Assembly: GCF_900142515.1 (NCBI RefSeq)
Contig: NZ_FRBC01000017.1
Location: forward strand, 1-64,000
Length of the DNA stretch: 64,000 nucleotides
Direction: 5' to 3'
Source: Pseudoselenomonas ruminantium
Lineage (GTDB): Bacteria; Bacillota; Negativicutes; Selenomonadales; Selenomonadaceae
Below the pieces are notes generated by a model. That model ran no database searches, was not told where the DNA came from, and saw nothing but the letters and a program-made list of their open reading frames with translations. This document shows positions 9,000 through 18,338 of the stretch, one piece after another. Position numbers and translations under genes: made by a program. Within the stretch, counting starts at the first letter, position 1. Every line of letters begins with the position of its first letter.

Positions 9000-9881
9000 T
9001 TACTCGATATTTTGCACCTGCTCACGAATCTTTTCGATTTCACTTTTCATATCTACCACTAGCTGCGCAGCCTCTTTATTATTGGCTTTCGAGCCTATGG
9101 TATTGGTTTCCCGATTGAATTCCTGGATAAGGAAATCCAGCTTGCGGCCTACGGGTTCCTCTGCCTCCATGATCTGCCGGAATTGGCTGATATGGCTGGC
9201 CAGACGCACGATTTCCTCCGTATAGTTTACCCGGTCAGCAAACAAAGCCGTCTCCTGAATGATCCGCGTTTCATCCATTTCCTTGCCAGAAAATGCCTCT
9301 GCCAATACCGCCTGCAAATGCTGACGCCGTTCCTCCACGATAACAGGAGAAAGCTCTATCAGCTGCTGGCGCATATCCTCCAGCAAAGCCAGACGTTTAA
9401 GGAAATCCTCGGCAATATGTGCCCCTTCCCGCTGCCGCATGCTATCAAACGTCATAGCCGCTTGATCTACAGCCTCAAGAAGCACTGGCAGCATATCGTC
9501 CAGTTCCGCGGTCTGTTCCACCTGCAACACCTCAGGAAAACCGGCAAACAGCGCTGCATCATCCGGGCGGGGAATATGCAGGGTATCACTAAGCTCATTC
9601 AATGCGGCCTGATAAGCCAATGCCAGCCCCTTATCCACGCGGATACTGCTTTTCGTCTCCCGCTTATCCTGGAAATTGATGAAGATATCCACCTTGCCCC
9701 GGGCCGCTGTCTGACGGATCATCTTCCGCAGACGTTCTTCCCATTGTCCCAGTTGACGAGGCATATGAAAATTCACCTCAAAGAACCGCTGATTGACTGC
9801 TTTCAATTCTACAGTCACCTTATAGGCATCATTTTCTGCCACAGCAGCCCCGAAACCGGTCATACTCTTTAACATAATCAT
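9000..9881 (-). CDS. yicC: YicC-family endoribonuclease
   Basis: 293 residues. Family N-terminus 'LKSMTGFG' and C-terminus with '[19 protein letters not shown]' and '[19 protein letters not shown]'. YicC proteins are reported to be endoribonucleases involved in small-RNA turnover in E. coli. The start overlaps the dapF stop by four bases (ATGA). Confidence 0.93.
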   Translation of the reverse strand: MIMLKSMTGFGAAVAENDAYKVTVELKAVNQRFFEVNFHMPRQLGQWEERLRKMIRQTAARGKVDIFINFQDKRETKSSIRVDKGLALAYQAALNELSDTLHIPRPDDAALFAGFPEVLQVEQTAELDDMLPVLLEAVDQAAMTFDSMRQREGAHIAEDFLKRLALLEDMRQQLIELSPVIVEERRQHLQAVLAEAFSGKEMDETRIIQETALFADRVNYTEEIVRLASHISQFRQIMEAEEPVGRKLDFLIQEFNRETNTIGSKANNKEAAQLVVDMKSEIEKIREQVQNIE

Positions 9882-10723
9882 GCCTCGCGATCCGTCAGTT
9901 CACCCTGGAAAACCAACTCAGCTGGTCCTGTCATGAACACATGGTTGTTCTCTGCCCAATGAATCAGAAGTTTTCCACCATCAAGCTCTACTTCAGCTTC
10001 TTTGTCCAGCTTACCATTCAGAATACCTGCCACCACGGTAGCACAAGAGCCCGTACCACAGGCCAGCGTCACCGCAGCCCCACGTTCCCAGACGCGCATC
10101 CGCACATGCTGGCGGTCCTTTATCTCCACGAATTCCGTATTCGTTTTACGCGGGAAAAGCTCATGGGATTCAAACTTACTGCCCAATTCATAAATAGGAA
10201 AAGCCTCTGCATCTTCCACAAAGATGACACAGTGAGGATTTCCCATCGATACAGCAGTAAAATGGTATTCCTTTCCCGCTACTGTCATGGACTGATCGAT
10301 CACTTTTTGACCATCAAAGCCAATCACCGGGATTTCCTCACCCAAAAGATGCGGCTCTCCCATATCTACCTTGATGCCTTTGATCGTATCGTCCTCCAGG
10401 ACAATCTCCGGGACAAGAATCCCCGCCCCCGTCTCTACCGTGAAACGGGTCTTTTTCGTCAGGCCAAAGTCATAAAGATAACGGGCAAAACAACGGATGC
10501 CATTGCCACACATCTCAGCCTCACTGCCATCCGTATTAAAGATCCGCATACGAAAGTCCGCTTTATCAGAAGGCAGTACCACTAAGATTCCGTCCGCCCC
10601 GACACCATAATGACGGTCACAGACCTCGCGGGCCAAAGCAGCATAATCCTGAATCTCATCCTGCAAGCAGTCAAACAACACAAAATCATTGCCACAACCC
10701 TGCCACTTCGTAAATTTCTTCAT
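9878..10723 (-). CDS. dapF: Diaminopimelate epimerase
   Basis: 281 residues from the ATG at 10723 (a GTG three bases further upstream is as well spaced from AGGAGG). Both catalytic cysteines are present in their motifs: 'EMCGNGIRCFARY' and 'LACGTGSCA'. Converts LL- to meso-diaminopimelate for lysine and peptidoglycan. First gene of a dapF-yicC-remA-gmk-rpoZ-coaBC run. Confidence 0.96.
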   Translation of the reverse strand: MKKFTKWQGCGNDFVLFDCLQDEIQDYAALAREVCDRHYGVGADGILVVLPSDKADFRMRIFNTDGSEAEMCGNGIRCFARYLYDFGLTKKTRFTVETGAGILVPEIVLEDDTIKGIKVDMGEPHLLGEEIPVIGFDGQKVIDQSMTVAGKEYHFTAVSMGNPHCVIFVEDAEAFPIYELGSKFESHELFPRKTNTEFVEIKDRQHVRMRVWERGAAVTLACGTGSCATVVAGILNGKLDKEAEVELDGGKLLIHWAENNHVFMTGPAELVFQGELTDREA

Positions 10724-10830
10724 CACAATTCCTGCCTCCTGTCTATTTCGATATCTACACTATAATACCTGCATTTCTGTAAATTTTCAAGGTTTTTCTC
10801 ACAATTTCACCCTTTTAAGGTGTCCTCCAC

Positions 10831-12132
10831 TTATACAGAAATCTGCAACAGCAGGAACAGCACCAGTCCAATACCAGCCCCGACAATAGATCCATTCATG
10901 CGGATCCAGAGCAGATCCGGTTCTACCTTGTCATAGACCAAGCGATTCAATTGCTCATCCGTCAAACCAGAAAGCACATTTTTCACGATTACCCCCACGA
11001 GATTCTGGGCATGAAGTGCTGACCGAGCGATAACATCAAACAGGAAAGAACTCACGCTTTTACGCAGAGCCTCATCCTCTTCCATGAGTTGTAATGTCTT
11101 CTGATATTCCATACGAACCATGTCTTCCAAATAAGAACGCAATGCCGGCATGTGCTCAGCCAAAGGATCTACATCCATCGCCCGATCCTGCAGGAAGTGT
11201 TGCCGCAGATTGTCAAAGATCTGTTCCAGCGCAGGTTCCAAAGGCATGTCGCGCAAGAGGCTGTCTTTCAGTTCATGTACCAGCTGATGGAATTCCGGCT
11301 CGTTGTTGAGTTCCGCAGATTTTTCATAAAAAAGCTCCAGCAGGGATTTCTGCACAGGAGAATCATCCAGCGCCAGCTCATCCAATATGGTCAGGAGCTG
11401 TTTCTGTATAAGCTCCGCCGCTTCTCCATAGTTCACCAGATCCACTGCCTGCAAAGCAAAAGATGCCAGCTTAGCCCAAGGATTATCCACAGTCTTCTCT
11501 TCTTCATAAGCTTCCAGCATCTGTTGCAGGGCCTTGCGGGTTTCCTCGGTGCTGGCCTGCTTATGCCAATACTGAGCCAGCCGCCTGACAAAAGCCTTAT
11601 CCTTGCCAGTCTGTTGCAGCCAATTCCCCCAAAGGGCAAAAAAATCTTCCGGCTCAATGGTATTCAAGGCTTCACGGGCCTTAGCAGCCAGCACCGCCGA
11701 ATGCTTGCCAGCTTCCTGATTGATCAGGAAGTCCCGCAGATAATTCACCAATTGCATGACTAACCTGTTTTCCGTGTCCGGTTCCCGCAGCCAGCCCATC
11801 AGCATGGGCAGGATATGCAGCTTTTCCAGATGACGGAAGATCTTGCGCTTGGAGAAAAATTCTTTCTGCACCAACGTAACCGAAGCCTGAATAAAGGCGT
11901 CCCGACGGCGTGGCAGGATGGCAGTATGATAAGGGAACCCCAACGGCTTGCGGAACAGAGCTGTAACGGCAAACCAATCCGCAGCCCCTCCCACCAGCGC
12001 TGCTTCACTGGCAAAGAGCAGAGCCTCGGCTAAAATACTGCCTTTATACTGCAAATGCAACACCAAAGCCGCTAAAAAAAGAATCAGCACCAACAGCAAG
12101 GTCTTATCGGCCTTATTCAGCTTTCTATCCAT
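10831..12132 (-). CDS. DUF445 membrane protein (second of a tandem pair)
   Basis: 433 residues from the ATG at 12132, which overlaps the previous stop (TGATG) and has AAAGGA upstream. N-terminal transmembrane helix near 12-30 followed by the DUF445 signature 'ALVGGAADWFAVTALFRKPLG...HTAILPRRRDAF', a long helical soluble part, and a C-terminal membrane segment 'IRMNGSIVGAGIGLVLFLLL'. DUF445 proteins are widespread; their function is unknown. Same architecture as the neighbour at 12132-13358, so probably an old duplication. Confidence 0.9.
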   Translation of the reverse strand: MDRKLNKADKTLLLVLILFLAALVLHLQYKGSILAEALLFASEAALVGGAADWFAVTALFRKPLGFPYHTAILPRRRDAFIQASVTLVQKEFFSKRKIFRHLEKLHILPMLMGWLREPDTENRLVMQLVNYLRDFLINQEAGKHSAVLAAKAREALNTIEPEDFFALWGNWLQQTGKDKAFVRRLAQYWHKQASTEETRKALQQMLEAYEEEKTVDNPWAKLASFALQAVDLVNYGEAAELIQKQLLTILDELALDDSPVQKSLLELFYEKSAELNNEPEFHQLVHELKDSLLRDMPLEPALEQIFDNLRQHFLQDRAMDVDPLAEHMPALRSYLEDMVRMEYQKTLQLMEEDEALRKSVSSFLFDVIARSALHAQNLVGVIVKNVLSGLTDEQLNRLVYDKVEPDLLWIRMNGSIVGAGIGLVLFLLLQISV

Positions 12133-13358
12133 CAGCCCCACATCCTTTCAGCCAGTGCAATGATGATATAAAGCCCCATTCCAGCCAAAGCCCCGACAAT
12201 GGCACCATTTATGCGGATCATCTGCAGGTCATCCTGTACCTTATCCTCTACAAATGCCACTAATTCATCATCGGAAAACTCGTTCAGCCGTTCCCGGATC
12301 AGACCAGGTATCAGCGCATGATGTTTGACAAGCTCTGCCTGCAAGAAAGCCTTGACCATGCCATCAAACTTCGCCTGCCAGACCGCAGACTTGATATATT
12401 CATCAATACGTTCATCTGTATAAGCATTGACCTGCTCCAGCCAAAAAGGATGCTCTCCCTTGAGATTGGCCTCCATCCAGCGGGCCAGATATTCCGCAAA
12501 ATCGATATGCTCCAGCAACTGTTCCTTGCGATCGATCAGGATATCTTTCAACCGCTCATCCTGACTAAGACTGATCAGCATTGCCATCAAACCGGATTTG
12601 AGGATCTCGTGGTCCTGCCCACTGCGCCACAAAGTGATCTTTGCCTTTATGCGCTCCATCAGCAGAGCGAGTATTTTCTCATCACTAAGGCCCAGCGAGG
12701 CAAGGATCAAAGCTCGCCCTGCCGAATCCTTTTCGTAATTTTCCCGCAAGGTCCGAATATGGGATAAAATGACATTCTGCAAGGCCGGAGACAGGAGCAT
12801 CTGTTCTCCCACCAGCAACATGCTGCCCAACAACCTGTCACTATGTTTATTCATCGCCAAAAGCCGCAGGACTTCCGGCAGGATATCCTCCAGCGGGAAA
12901 CTGCTAAGGCCCTGCTTGATGGCCGGCATCAGATCCCGGGCGATGCGCTCAGAATCCAACCCATTCACAGCCTTGAGCAGCACACTATTCACGACTTCAT
13001 GTACTTTCTCCCGCCCCCCCCGATGAATAAAATATTCAGCCAGCAATGTGCCCGTATTCTGTTTCTCCAGCACACGCATGATATTGTCTGTACTTAAAAG
13101 GTCTTCACTGGCAAACGTTACCAGTGCTTCCATAATCCTGGCACGATTGCGCCGCAAAATATCGGTACGATAGGAAATTCCCAAGGGACGATGAAAAATG
13201 GCGGTCACGGCAAACCAATCTGCCAGACCGCCAATAGTTGCCGCCAAAAATCCATGATGCACCATGCCGCCAGGGAAACTCCCCGTCAGCTCCATAGTCC
13301 CCAGAAAACCTGCCGCACTAATACCTAAGGCCAGATTGGCTTTGTTTTTTTTCTGCAA
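12132..13358 (-). CDS. DUF445 membrane protein (first of a tandem pair)
   Basis: 408 residues from a TTG at 13358 with GAGGTG six bases before. Signature 'GGLADWFAVTAIFHRPLG...RTDILRRNRARIM' and C-terminal 'IRINGAIVGALAGMGLYIIIAL'. Function unknown. A run of eight G's lies in the coding strand near 13015-13022 ('HRGGRE'), a possible slippage site. Follows galU by 27 bases and is translationally coupled to the second DUF445 gene. Confidence 0.9.
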   Translation of the reverse strand: MQKKNKANLALGISAAGFLGTMELTGSFPGGMVHHGFLAATIGGLADWFAVTAIFHRPLGISYRTDILRRNRARIMEALVTFASEDLLSTDNIMRVLEKQNTGTLLAEYFIHRGGREKVHEVVNSVLLKAVNGLDSERIARDLMPAIKQGLSSFPLEDILPEVLRLLAMNKHSDRLLGSMLLVGEQMLLSPALQNVILSHIRTLRENYEKDSAGRALILASLGLSDEKILALLMERIKAKITLWRSGQDHEILKSGLMAMLISLSQDERLKDILIDRKEQLLEHIDFAEYLARWMEANLKGEHPFWLEQVNAYTDERIDEYIKSAVWQAKFDGMVKAFLQAELVKHHALIPGLIRERLNEFSDDELVAFVEDKVQDDLQMIRINGAIVGALAGMGLYIIIALAERMWG

Positions 13359-13385
13359 GAATCACACCTCAGATTCATCAGATCT

Positions 13386-14261
13386 TCAGAAGCTCTTCGT
13401 CAAATCCTTTAAATAAGTTTTAAACGCACCGCCTAAATCTTCACGGCGCAGGGCAAACTCTACCGTAGCTTTCAGGAAGCCAAGCTTATCGCCCACATCA
13501 TAACGCTTGCCCTCAAAATCATACGCATAAACTGCATCCTGCCGAGCCAGTACCTTCAAAGCATCCGTCAGCTGGATCTCGCCACCTTTACCGGGCTCTG
13601 TCTTAGCCAGGATCTCGAAGATTTCCGACTTAATAATATAACGGCCCAAAACGGCCATACGGCTGGGAGCTTCTTCCTGGGCAGGTTTTTCTATCATATC
13701 CGAAACACGCATCAGACGGCTGTTATCGGTCTGCGTCCCCGCTACGATACCATAGGAAGACACTTTATCTTCCGGCACATTCTGGCACCCCAAAACCGAT
13801 CCGCCAGTAGCCTCGTAGATATCAATAAGCTGTGCCAAGGCCGGCTTTTGCGGGTTGTATACCACATCATCGCCCAGAAGTACCGCGAATGGCTCATTTT
13901 CCATAAACGAACGGGCACAAAGGATTGCATCACCTAACCCCCGCATATAACGCTGACGGATGTAATGAACATTGATGTCCGCTGTCTCCAGGACCTTCTG
14001 CAGGAGATCATTCTTGCCCTTCTTCTTCAGCTCCATTTCCAATGCTGGCGCACTGTCAAAATGATCTTCTATCGCACGTTTCCCGTGTCCGCTGATAATC
14101 AGGATATCTTCAATCCCACTGGCTTTAGCCTCTTCGACAATGTACTGAATGGTTGGTTTATCCACAATCGGCAGCATTTCCTTAGGCGTCGCCTTTGTCG
14201 CGGGCAGGAATCTTGTCCCAAAACCAGCCGCCGGAATCACTGCTTTTCTAATCTTCTTCAT
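13386..14261 (-). CDS. galU: UTP-glucose-1-phosphate uridylyltransferase
   Basis: 291 residues. 'IPAAGFGTRFLPATKATPKEMLPIVDKP' nucleotide-binding start, 'YIRQRYMRGLGDAILCA', 'VLLGDDVV' metal site and 'GKGGEIQLTDAL' near the end are all present. Makes UDP-glucose for polysaccharides and cell-envelope sugars. ATG with AGGGG upstream; probably first gene of a transcript with the DUF445 pair. Confidence 0.96.
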   Translation of the reverse strand: MKKIRKAVIPAAGFGTRFLPATKATPKEMLPIVDKPTIQYIVEEAKASGIEDILIISGHGKRAIEDHFDSAPALEMELKKKGKNDLLQKVLETADINVHYIRQRYMRGLGDAILCARSFMENEPFAVLLGDDVVYNPQKPALAQLIDIYEATGGSVLGCQNVPEDKVSSYGIVAGTQTDNSRLMRVSDMIEKPAQEEAPSRMAVLGRYIIKSEIFEILAKTEPGKGGEIQLTDALKVLARQDAVYAYDFEGKRYDVGDKLGFLKATVEFALRREDLGGAFKTYLKDLTKSF

Positions 14262-14336
14262 ACTAAAAATCCCCTAACTATAATTTATTTCCCATTTCTA
14301 TATTATACACAAAAATATCAAATCCTGCCAACCTTA

Positions 14337-14813
14337 TCAGAATACAGTCCATAACACCAGCAATACAGCCAGTAACAGCTTCCCACTTACGGCCAGCATG
14401 GTGACATAATTCCAGGCAGACTTCACATCATCAAAACTCTCCACCAAAATAGCCGACACATCTGCGTCTTCTGACTTCAGATCGCGGTAACGATAGACAT
14501 CCCGCCCTGCATCGATAAACAGCGCTGCTATCGACAGACAAAATACCACCAATTGCCAGGGACGCAATTCCACGTATTGATAAGTAAGGAAAAAGCCCAC
14601 ACAATCAAACAGCAATAACAATACACCAATAATCATAAACATACGCGTAATGGACTCTCCAGAGAAAAAATTCCCCAAAGACTCAATCTCATCCCGCTTT
14701 TCCTTATATTCATCAGTCTCAGCTTCTGTCCCCAAGCGATCCATGATGATTTTCATGGATGAGCAATTACTCAACAACCAAAAAAAGGCATAACATTGGA
14801 TCGTTAACATCAT
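14337..14813 (-). CDS. Small membrane protein, unknown
   Basis: 158 residues. Three or four predicted membrane segments: an N-terminal one ('LTIQCYAFFWLL'), 'MFMIIGVLLLLFDCVGFFLTYQYV', 'WQLVVFCLSIAALFIDAG', and 'LAVSGKLLLAVLLVLWTVF' at the C-terminus, with an acidic loop between the last two. No family recognised. Overlaps the upstream UPF0158 gene by an ATGA, so likely cotranslated. Confidence 0.75.
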   Translation of the reverse strand: MMLTIQCYAFFWLLSNCSSMKIIMDRLGTEAETDEYKEKRDEIESLGNFFSGESITRMFMIIGVLLLLFDCVGFFLTYQYVELRPWQLVVFCLSIAALFIDAGRDVYRYRDLKSEDADVSAILVESFDDVKSAWNYVTMLAVSGKLLLAVLLVLWTVF

Positions 14814-15223
14814 TTCTCCTCATACGCCAGAGCATTCTCTTCACAATAGTCCCGAGCAACAGCCACGAAATACTCCTGCTGAAACGATTCCCAAGCTGCT
14901 TTCAAAAAAAGGCGTTTTACCTGCTGACGGAACTTCATCTGCGCTCCCGGTTGTTTCAACACGGCCAACAAGCGTTCCTTGATTTCCTCGTTCTGTGCCT
15001 GCGCAAAGCTTTCCATTAAGTTATGCTCTTCACTATCCACTGCATTCGGCAGGGGAATATAATGTTCCCAATCGTCTTCAATCTCAAAGACATGATCGAG
15101 GACCTCTTCTTCTCCCAAATCATCTTTCATGATGATGACCCGCCCACTGGCAATATCGATATATCCCTGATGCATATCGGACTGGGACAACGCCCGGGCC
15201 AATTCCTGTAAGTTCACTTTCAT
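14810..15223 (-). CDS. UPF0158 family protein
   Basis: 137 residues. 'GYIDIASGRVIIM...DDWEHYIPLPNAVDSEEHNLMESFA' is the pattern of UPF0158 proteins, small soluble acidic proteins of unknown function. ATG with GGAGG 12 bases upstream (long spacing). Confidence 0.75.
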   Translation of the reverse strand: MKVNLQELARALSQSDMHQGYIDIASGRVIIMKDDLGEEEVLDHVFEIEDDWEHYIPLPNAVDSEEHNLMESFAQAQNEEIKERLLAVLKQPGAQMKFRQQVKRLFLKAAWESFQQEYFVAVARDYCEENALAYEEK

Positions 15224-15255
15224 CTATTAAAAATACCTCCGTTCATAACGTATAT

Positions 15256-15594
15256 CTATTTTCTATCATTTGACAGCAAAATGCAAGGGCCGCTATCCCG
15301 CAGTTTTCCAATCTCCGCCCGCTGGCTCTCGATATGTTCCACTGCTGCCTTTATGTCGCCCTCCTCCAGAAGTGCATAAAGCATCCGGTAATGGTGACGC
15401 AGATCATGACGAAGTATTCTGGTATTCTCAATGCTTTGCTGAACAATAGTCGTTTCTCTTTCCAAAGCCTCCAGCCGAAGACGCAAAAGATTATTGATTT
15501 GCTCCTGCTGCAAACGTCCACGTGCCTCCCGAAACAGCAGGAAATAAACCACGAACAATTGTGTAAAGGTTATCAATAAGGCAATGAGAAGCAT
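15256..15594 (-). CDS. Kinase fragment: membrane helix plus H-box domain, no ATPase domain
   Basis: 112 residues from the ATG at 15594 (GGGGG 7 bases before; it overlaps the upstream kinase stop as TAATG). One transmembrane helix (residues 1-21), a coiled coil, then an H-box 'RILRHDLRHHYRMLYALLEEGDIKAAVEHI' as in GHKL kinases of the AgrC/LytTR group. The protein ends about 25 residues later, exactly where the ATP-binding domain would begin. The kinase directly upstream has the ATP-binding domain but no such histidine. Either a degraded paralogue or a separate phospho-acceptor subunit. Confidence 0.75.
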   Translation of the reverse strand: MLLIALLITFTQLFVVYFLLFREARGRLQQEQINNLLRLRLEALERETTIVQQSIENTRILRHDLRHHYRMLYALLEEGDIKAAVEHIESQRAEIGKLRDSGPCILLSNDRK

Positions 15595-16913
15595 TATTTT
15601 CCCCCTTCCCAATAGATAAACAGTCGCACTTGTCCCCTTTCCTGGGAAAAATCCACATACCCATCATATTTAGCCAAAAAATTCTTCAACGAAAGCGTAC
15701 CAATACCATGTCCTGCCTGGGCATGTTTCGTTTCAGGCAGGCCATCATCGCCCAATCGCAATTCCTTGACACAGGAATTGACGATTTCCAACACACATTG
15801 ACGTCCATTATGCTGCAACACAATAGAGAGTTCAGGCTTAGGACTGCCTGCACATGCCTGAATGGCATTTTCCAGGAGATTGGATAGCAGCACTGCCAGA
15901 TCATTCTCATCGGTAGCCAAAGTCTTCGGCAGATTGATCTTTTGCCTTACCGTGATCCCTTGTGCCTCCGCCCGCCGCAGATATAACGATATCGCTGCAT
16001 TGACAATCGGTGAATTGCAATAGGAACGGATACTCACCGTAGCTAATAACTGTTCCTGCCCCGCAATGAACTTTTTTGCTGCTGCCACATCCCCGCGGTT
16101 CAACAACATTTGCAACGTTTCATAACGGGACAACAGGTTTTCCTGCATCTTTTCCGCCTGAATCTTATTGTCCTGAATAAGTTTTTGATATTCCTCCAGA
16201 TAAACGATTTCCCGTTCCATGATCTCTCCATTATGGCGATCCATTTCCCTGTCGTAAAAACGACGGGCAGCCACGATGATGTAACGATAAGCAAAGACGA
16301 AACCAATCAACAGGCACAAACGGGAAATGCGCTCCGCCCAAGTATGCCATAACTGGCCGTCAGCGATCAGTACGATATGCCCCGAAAGCATGATGATCGG
16401 CAACAGCGCGATATAGATCCCCACAGGCTGATGCAGCAAAAAAGCCTGATCTGGCAGAACGCGGCTAAAAAAGCGCCATTCTATGGGCAGAAGAAGAACG
16501 AACCACATCAGGTACAACAAGGGATGAATAAAAATAATCGTCTGTTCGGCCTCGTTAGACATAAATACCGTTACAGCAATATTGCTCCAGTTATGGGTGA
16601 TAAAGCTCCACAAAGCCACCATCCCCAGGACAAATACATGCGAAAGCAGCCGTCCCGGAAGTGCCCGGACAAAGATAATCATATAAGGTATCCAGCCCAG
16701 CATCAGTACAGCTTTATAAGTACCAGTCACCAGACCGGTACTCCAGAACAGCCCCCAATATATAAACAGGCTCACACCGCTCCAAGTAACAAATTTACGC
16801 CATAACGACCAGACTTCCCCTTCATTCATCTGATCACGGAAGGCCAAAAAACGCAGATAAGCGCCTGCCAGCTGCAGAAACACAACGGCAGCGCAAAAAA
16901 TCAGCACAGTCAA
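15594..16913 (-). CDS. GHKL-type sensor kinase lacking the usual phospho-acceptor histidine
   Basis: 439 residues from a TTG at 16913, chosen because AGGGAGAGG lies 7 bases upstream; the ATG at 16964 has no ribosome site and a TATAAT promoter box overlaps its first codons. About six to seven transmembrane segments, a coiled coil, then a GHKL ATPase (N-box 'LLSNLLENAIQAC', G-box 'GHGIGTLSLKNF'). Where relatives have RHDxRHH, this protein has 'AEKMQENLLSRYETLQ', with no histidine. Family role: sense a signal and phosphorylate a LytTR regulator, here the divergent gene at 17100. Possibly works with the H-box protein encoded next. Confidence 0.85.
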   Translation of the reverse strand: MTVLIFCAAVVFLQLAGAYLRFLAFRDQMNEGEVWSLWRKFVTWSGVSLFIYWGLFWSTGLVTGTYKAVLMLGWIPYMIIFVRALPGRLLSHVFVLGMVALWSFITHNWSNIAVTVFMSNEAEQTIIFIHPLLYLMWFVLLLPIEWRFFSRVLPDQAFLLHQPVGIYIALLPIIMLSGHIVLIADGQLWHTWAERISRLCLLIGFVFAYRYIIVAARRFYDREMDRHNGEIMEREIVYLEEYQKLIQDNKIQAEKMQENLLSRYETLQMLLNRGDVAAAKKFIAGQEQLLATVSIRSYCNSPIVNAAISLYLRRAEAQGITVRQKINLPKTLATDENDLAVLLSNLLENAIQACAGSPKPELSIVLQHNGRQCVLEIVNSCVKELRLGDDGLPETKHAQAGHGIGTLSLKNFLAKYDGYVDFSQERGQVRLFIYWEGGK

Positions 16914-16949
16914 GCACAGCCCTCTCCCTTCCCCAACAATCCTATCATG

Positions 16950-17008
16950 ATTATACAATATCATACAATCGAAATCATCACTTTTGGGAAAAAGTCGTCA
17001 CTTTTTGG
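16950..17008 (-). promoter_or_regulatory. Kinase-operon promoter with LytTR-type direct repeats
   Basis: The minus strand has TATAAT (16950-16955) but a poor -35. Two direct repeats, TCATCACTTTTGG (16975-16987) and TCGTCACTTTTTGG (16995-17008), are 20 bp apart, two helical turns, the spacing at which LytTR dimers bind. The proximal copy covers the -35 region, as for an activator site. Sequence seen; binding inferred. Confidence 0.6.
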
Positions 17009-17099
17009 TATCGTATAGAAATCCGCATTATTTTATGGTATTTTAGATATATAGCCAATTATGTGTATTGACTGAAAATAAGGCAAAAGAGGTGTTCAC

Positions 17100-17828
17100 A
17101 TGAAAATCGCCATTGTTGATGACCAAATGTCCGATCTGCTGTCAGCAGAATCCCACTTGCTGAAATATGTACGGGAAACCCATCCCGGAATCCTGGGACG
17201 TTTGCGCATTGAAACCTTCTCATCAGGAGAAGAATTTCTCGAATCCTTTGAGCCAGGCAAATTCGCTCTGATTCTCCTCGACATCTACATGGGTTCCATG
17301 ACCGGATTGGAAACAGCCGAGGCCATACGCCTGCAGGACGAAAAAGTTCCCATCATGTTTCTGACGACCAGTGCAGAACATATTTTAGAAGGGTATCGGG
17401 TATTTGCAGCAGGATATTTCATCAAGCCGCTGGCCAGCAATGCTGCTGAGTTTGCCCGCAGCTTTGAACACGTATTGCCAGAACTCCTGGCTCAGGAAAA
17501 AGATATCAGCATACCTGTTGCAGGTGAAAATGTCGATATCCCCTTCCGCAATATCGTCTATGTGGATATCAACGATCAACATACCCTGCGTCTGCATCTG
17601 GCAGAATCAGAAGTGAACACACTGCTCCCCTATGCCAACTGCTCGGAAATCCTCCTGCAAGACAATCGCTTCCTTGAATGTCACCACCGCATAATCCTCA
17701 ATATGGATTACGTGAGCCTGATGGACAAGGACGAGTTCATTCTGAAGGATGGTTCCAAGATTCCCATCAGCCAGCGACGCAAACGGGATGCAAAAGTCTC
17801 CTATATGAGTTATCTGGCACATCGCTGA
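17100..17828 (+). CDS. LytTR-family response regulator
   Basis: 242 residues. Receiver domain with acidic pair D7-D8, phospho-acceptor D61 ('LILLDIYMG'), a threonine in 'MFLTTSA' and lysine in 'YFIKPL'; C-terminal LytTR DNA-binding domain (about 140-242, 'FRNIVYVDIND', 'FLECHHRIILNMDYV', 'ILKDGSKIPISQRRKRD'). ATG with AGAGGTG upstream. Divergent from the kinase genes, from which it is separated by the shared regulatory region. Probably regulates that operon and itself; other targets unknown. Confidence 0.93.
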   Translation: MKIAIVDDQMSDLLSAESHLLKYVRETHPGILGRLRIETFSSGEEFLESFEPGKFALILLDIYMGSMTGLETAEAIRLQDEKVPIMFLTTSAEHILEGYRVFAAGYFIKPLASNAAEFARSFEHVLPELLAQEKDISIPVAGENVDIPFRNIVYVDINDQHTLRLHLAESEVNTLLPYANCSEILLQDNRFLECHHRIILNMDYVSLMDKDEFILKDGSKIPISQRRKRDAKVSYMSYLAHR

Positions 17829-17840
17829 ATGGTAAAAACA

Positions 17841-17885
17841 AGGCTGTGAAAAGGTATCCAACACTTTTTCACAGCCCTATTTTTG
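17841..17885. terminator. Bidirectional terminator
   Basis: Stem AGGCTGTGAAAA / TTTTTCACAGCC with T-rich sequence on both sides. Serves the convergent response regulator (plus) and the glyoxalase-like gene (minus). Confidence 0.85.
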
Positions 17886-18257
17886 TTACAGATTCAACAC
17901 CGGCGGCAAAATCTCCAACCAGTACCCATCCGGGTCAACGATAAAATAAATTCCCATCGCTTCATTCTCATAACAGATACAGCCCATCTGCTCATGTTTC
18001 TTATGGGCTGCCGCAAAATCTTCCGTGCGAAAGGCAAGATGGAACTCATTATCCCCCAGATTATACGGCTCCTTACGATCTGCCAGCCAGGTCAGTTCCA
18101 ATTCATGAGCGCTCCCCTGCGCATCACCCAAAAAGACGATTATAAATCCCTCGCCATTGATGCGGCGAACTTCTTTGAGACCTAATGCATCTTGATAAAA
18201 CTTTATGCTGCGGTCCAAATCCAACACATTGAAATTGTTATGCGCAAACTTAAACAT
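17886..18257 (-). CDS. Glyoxalase I / lactoylglutathione lyase family protein
   Basis: 123 residues from the ATG at 18257 (MFKFAHNNFNVLDLDRS), with AAGGTGG 9 bases before. Vicinal-oxygen-chelate fold: 'FAHNNFNVLDLDRSIKFYQDALGL', 'ELELTWL', 'HLAFRTEDFAAAHKKHEQMGC', 'YFIVDPDGYWLEI'. Metal ligands H6, E56, H76 and the C-terminal E are in place. Likely converts methylglyoxal hemithioacetal, although the thiol cofactor of this organism is unknown; a related dioxygenase role is possible. Confidence 0.85.
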   Translation of the reverse strand: MFKFAHNNFNVLDLDRSIKFYQDALGLKEVRRINGEGFIIVFLGDAQGSAHELELTWLADRKEPYNLGDNEFHLAFRTEDFAAAHKKHEQMGCICYENEAMGIYFIVDPDGYWLEILPPVLNL

Positions 18258-18338
18258 AGCTACCATCCACCTTTCCAAAATCATGAAACCGATAACCATA
18301 TTATACCGCAACAATTTTAACTTTACCAAATAAAAATT

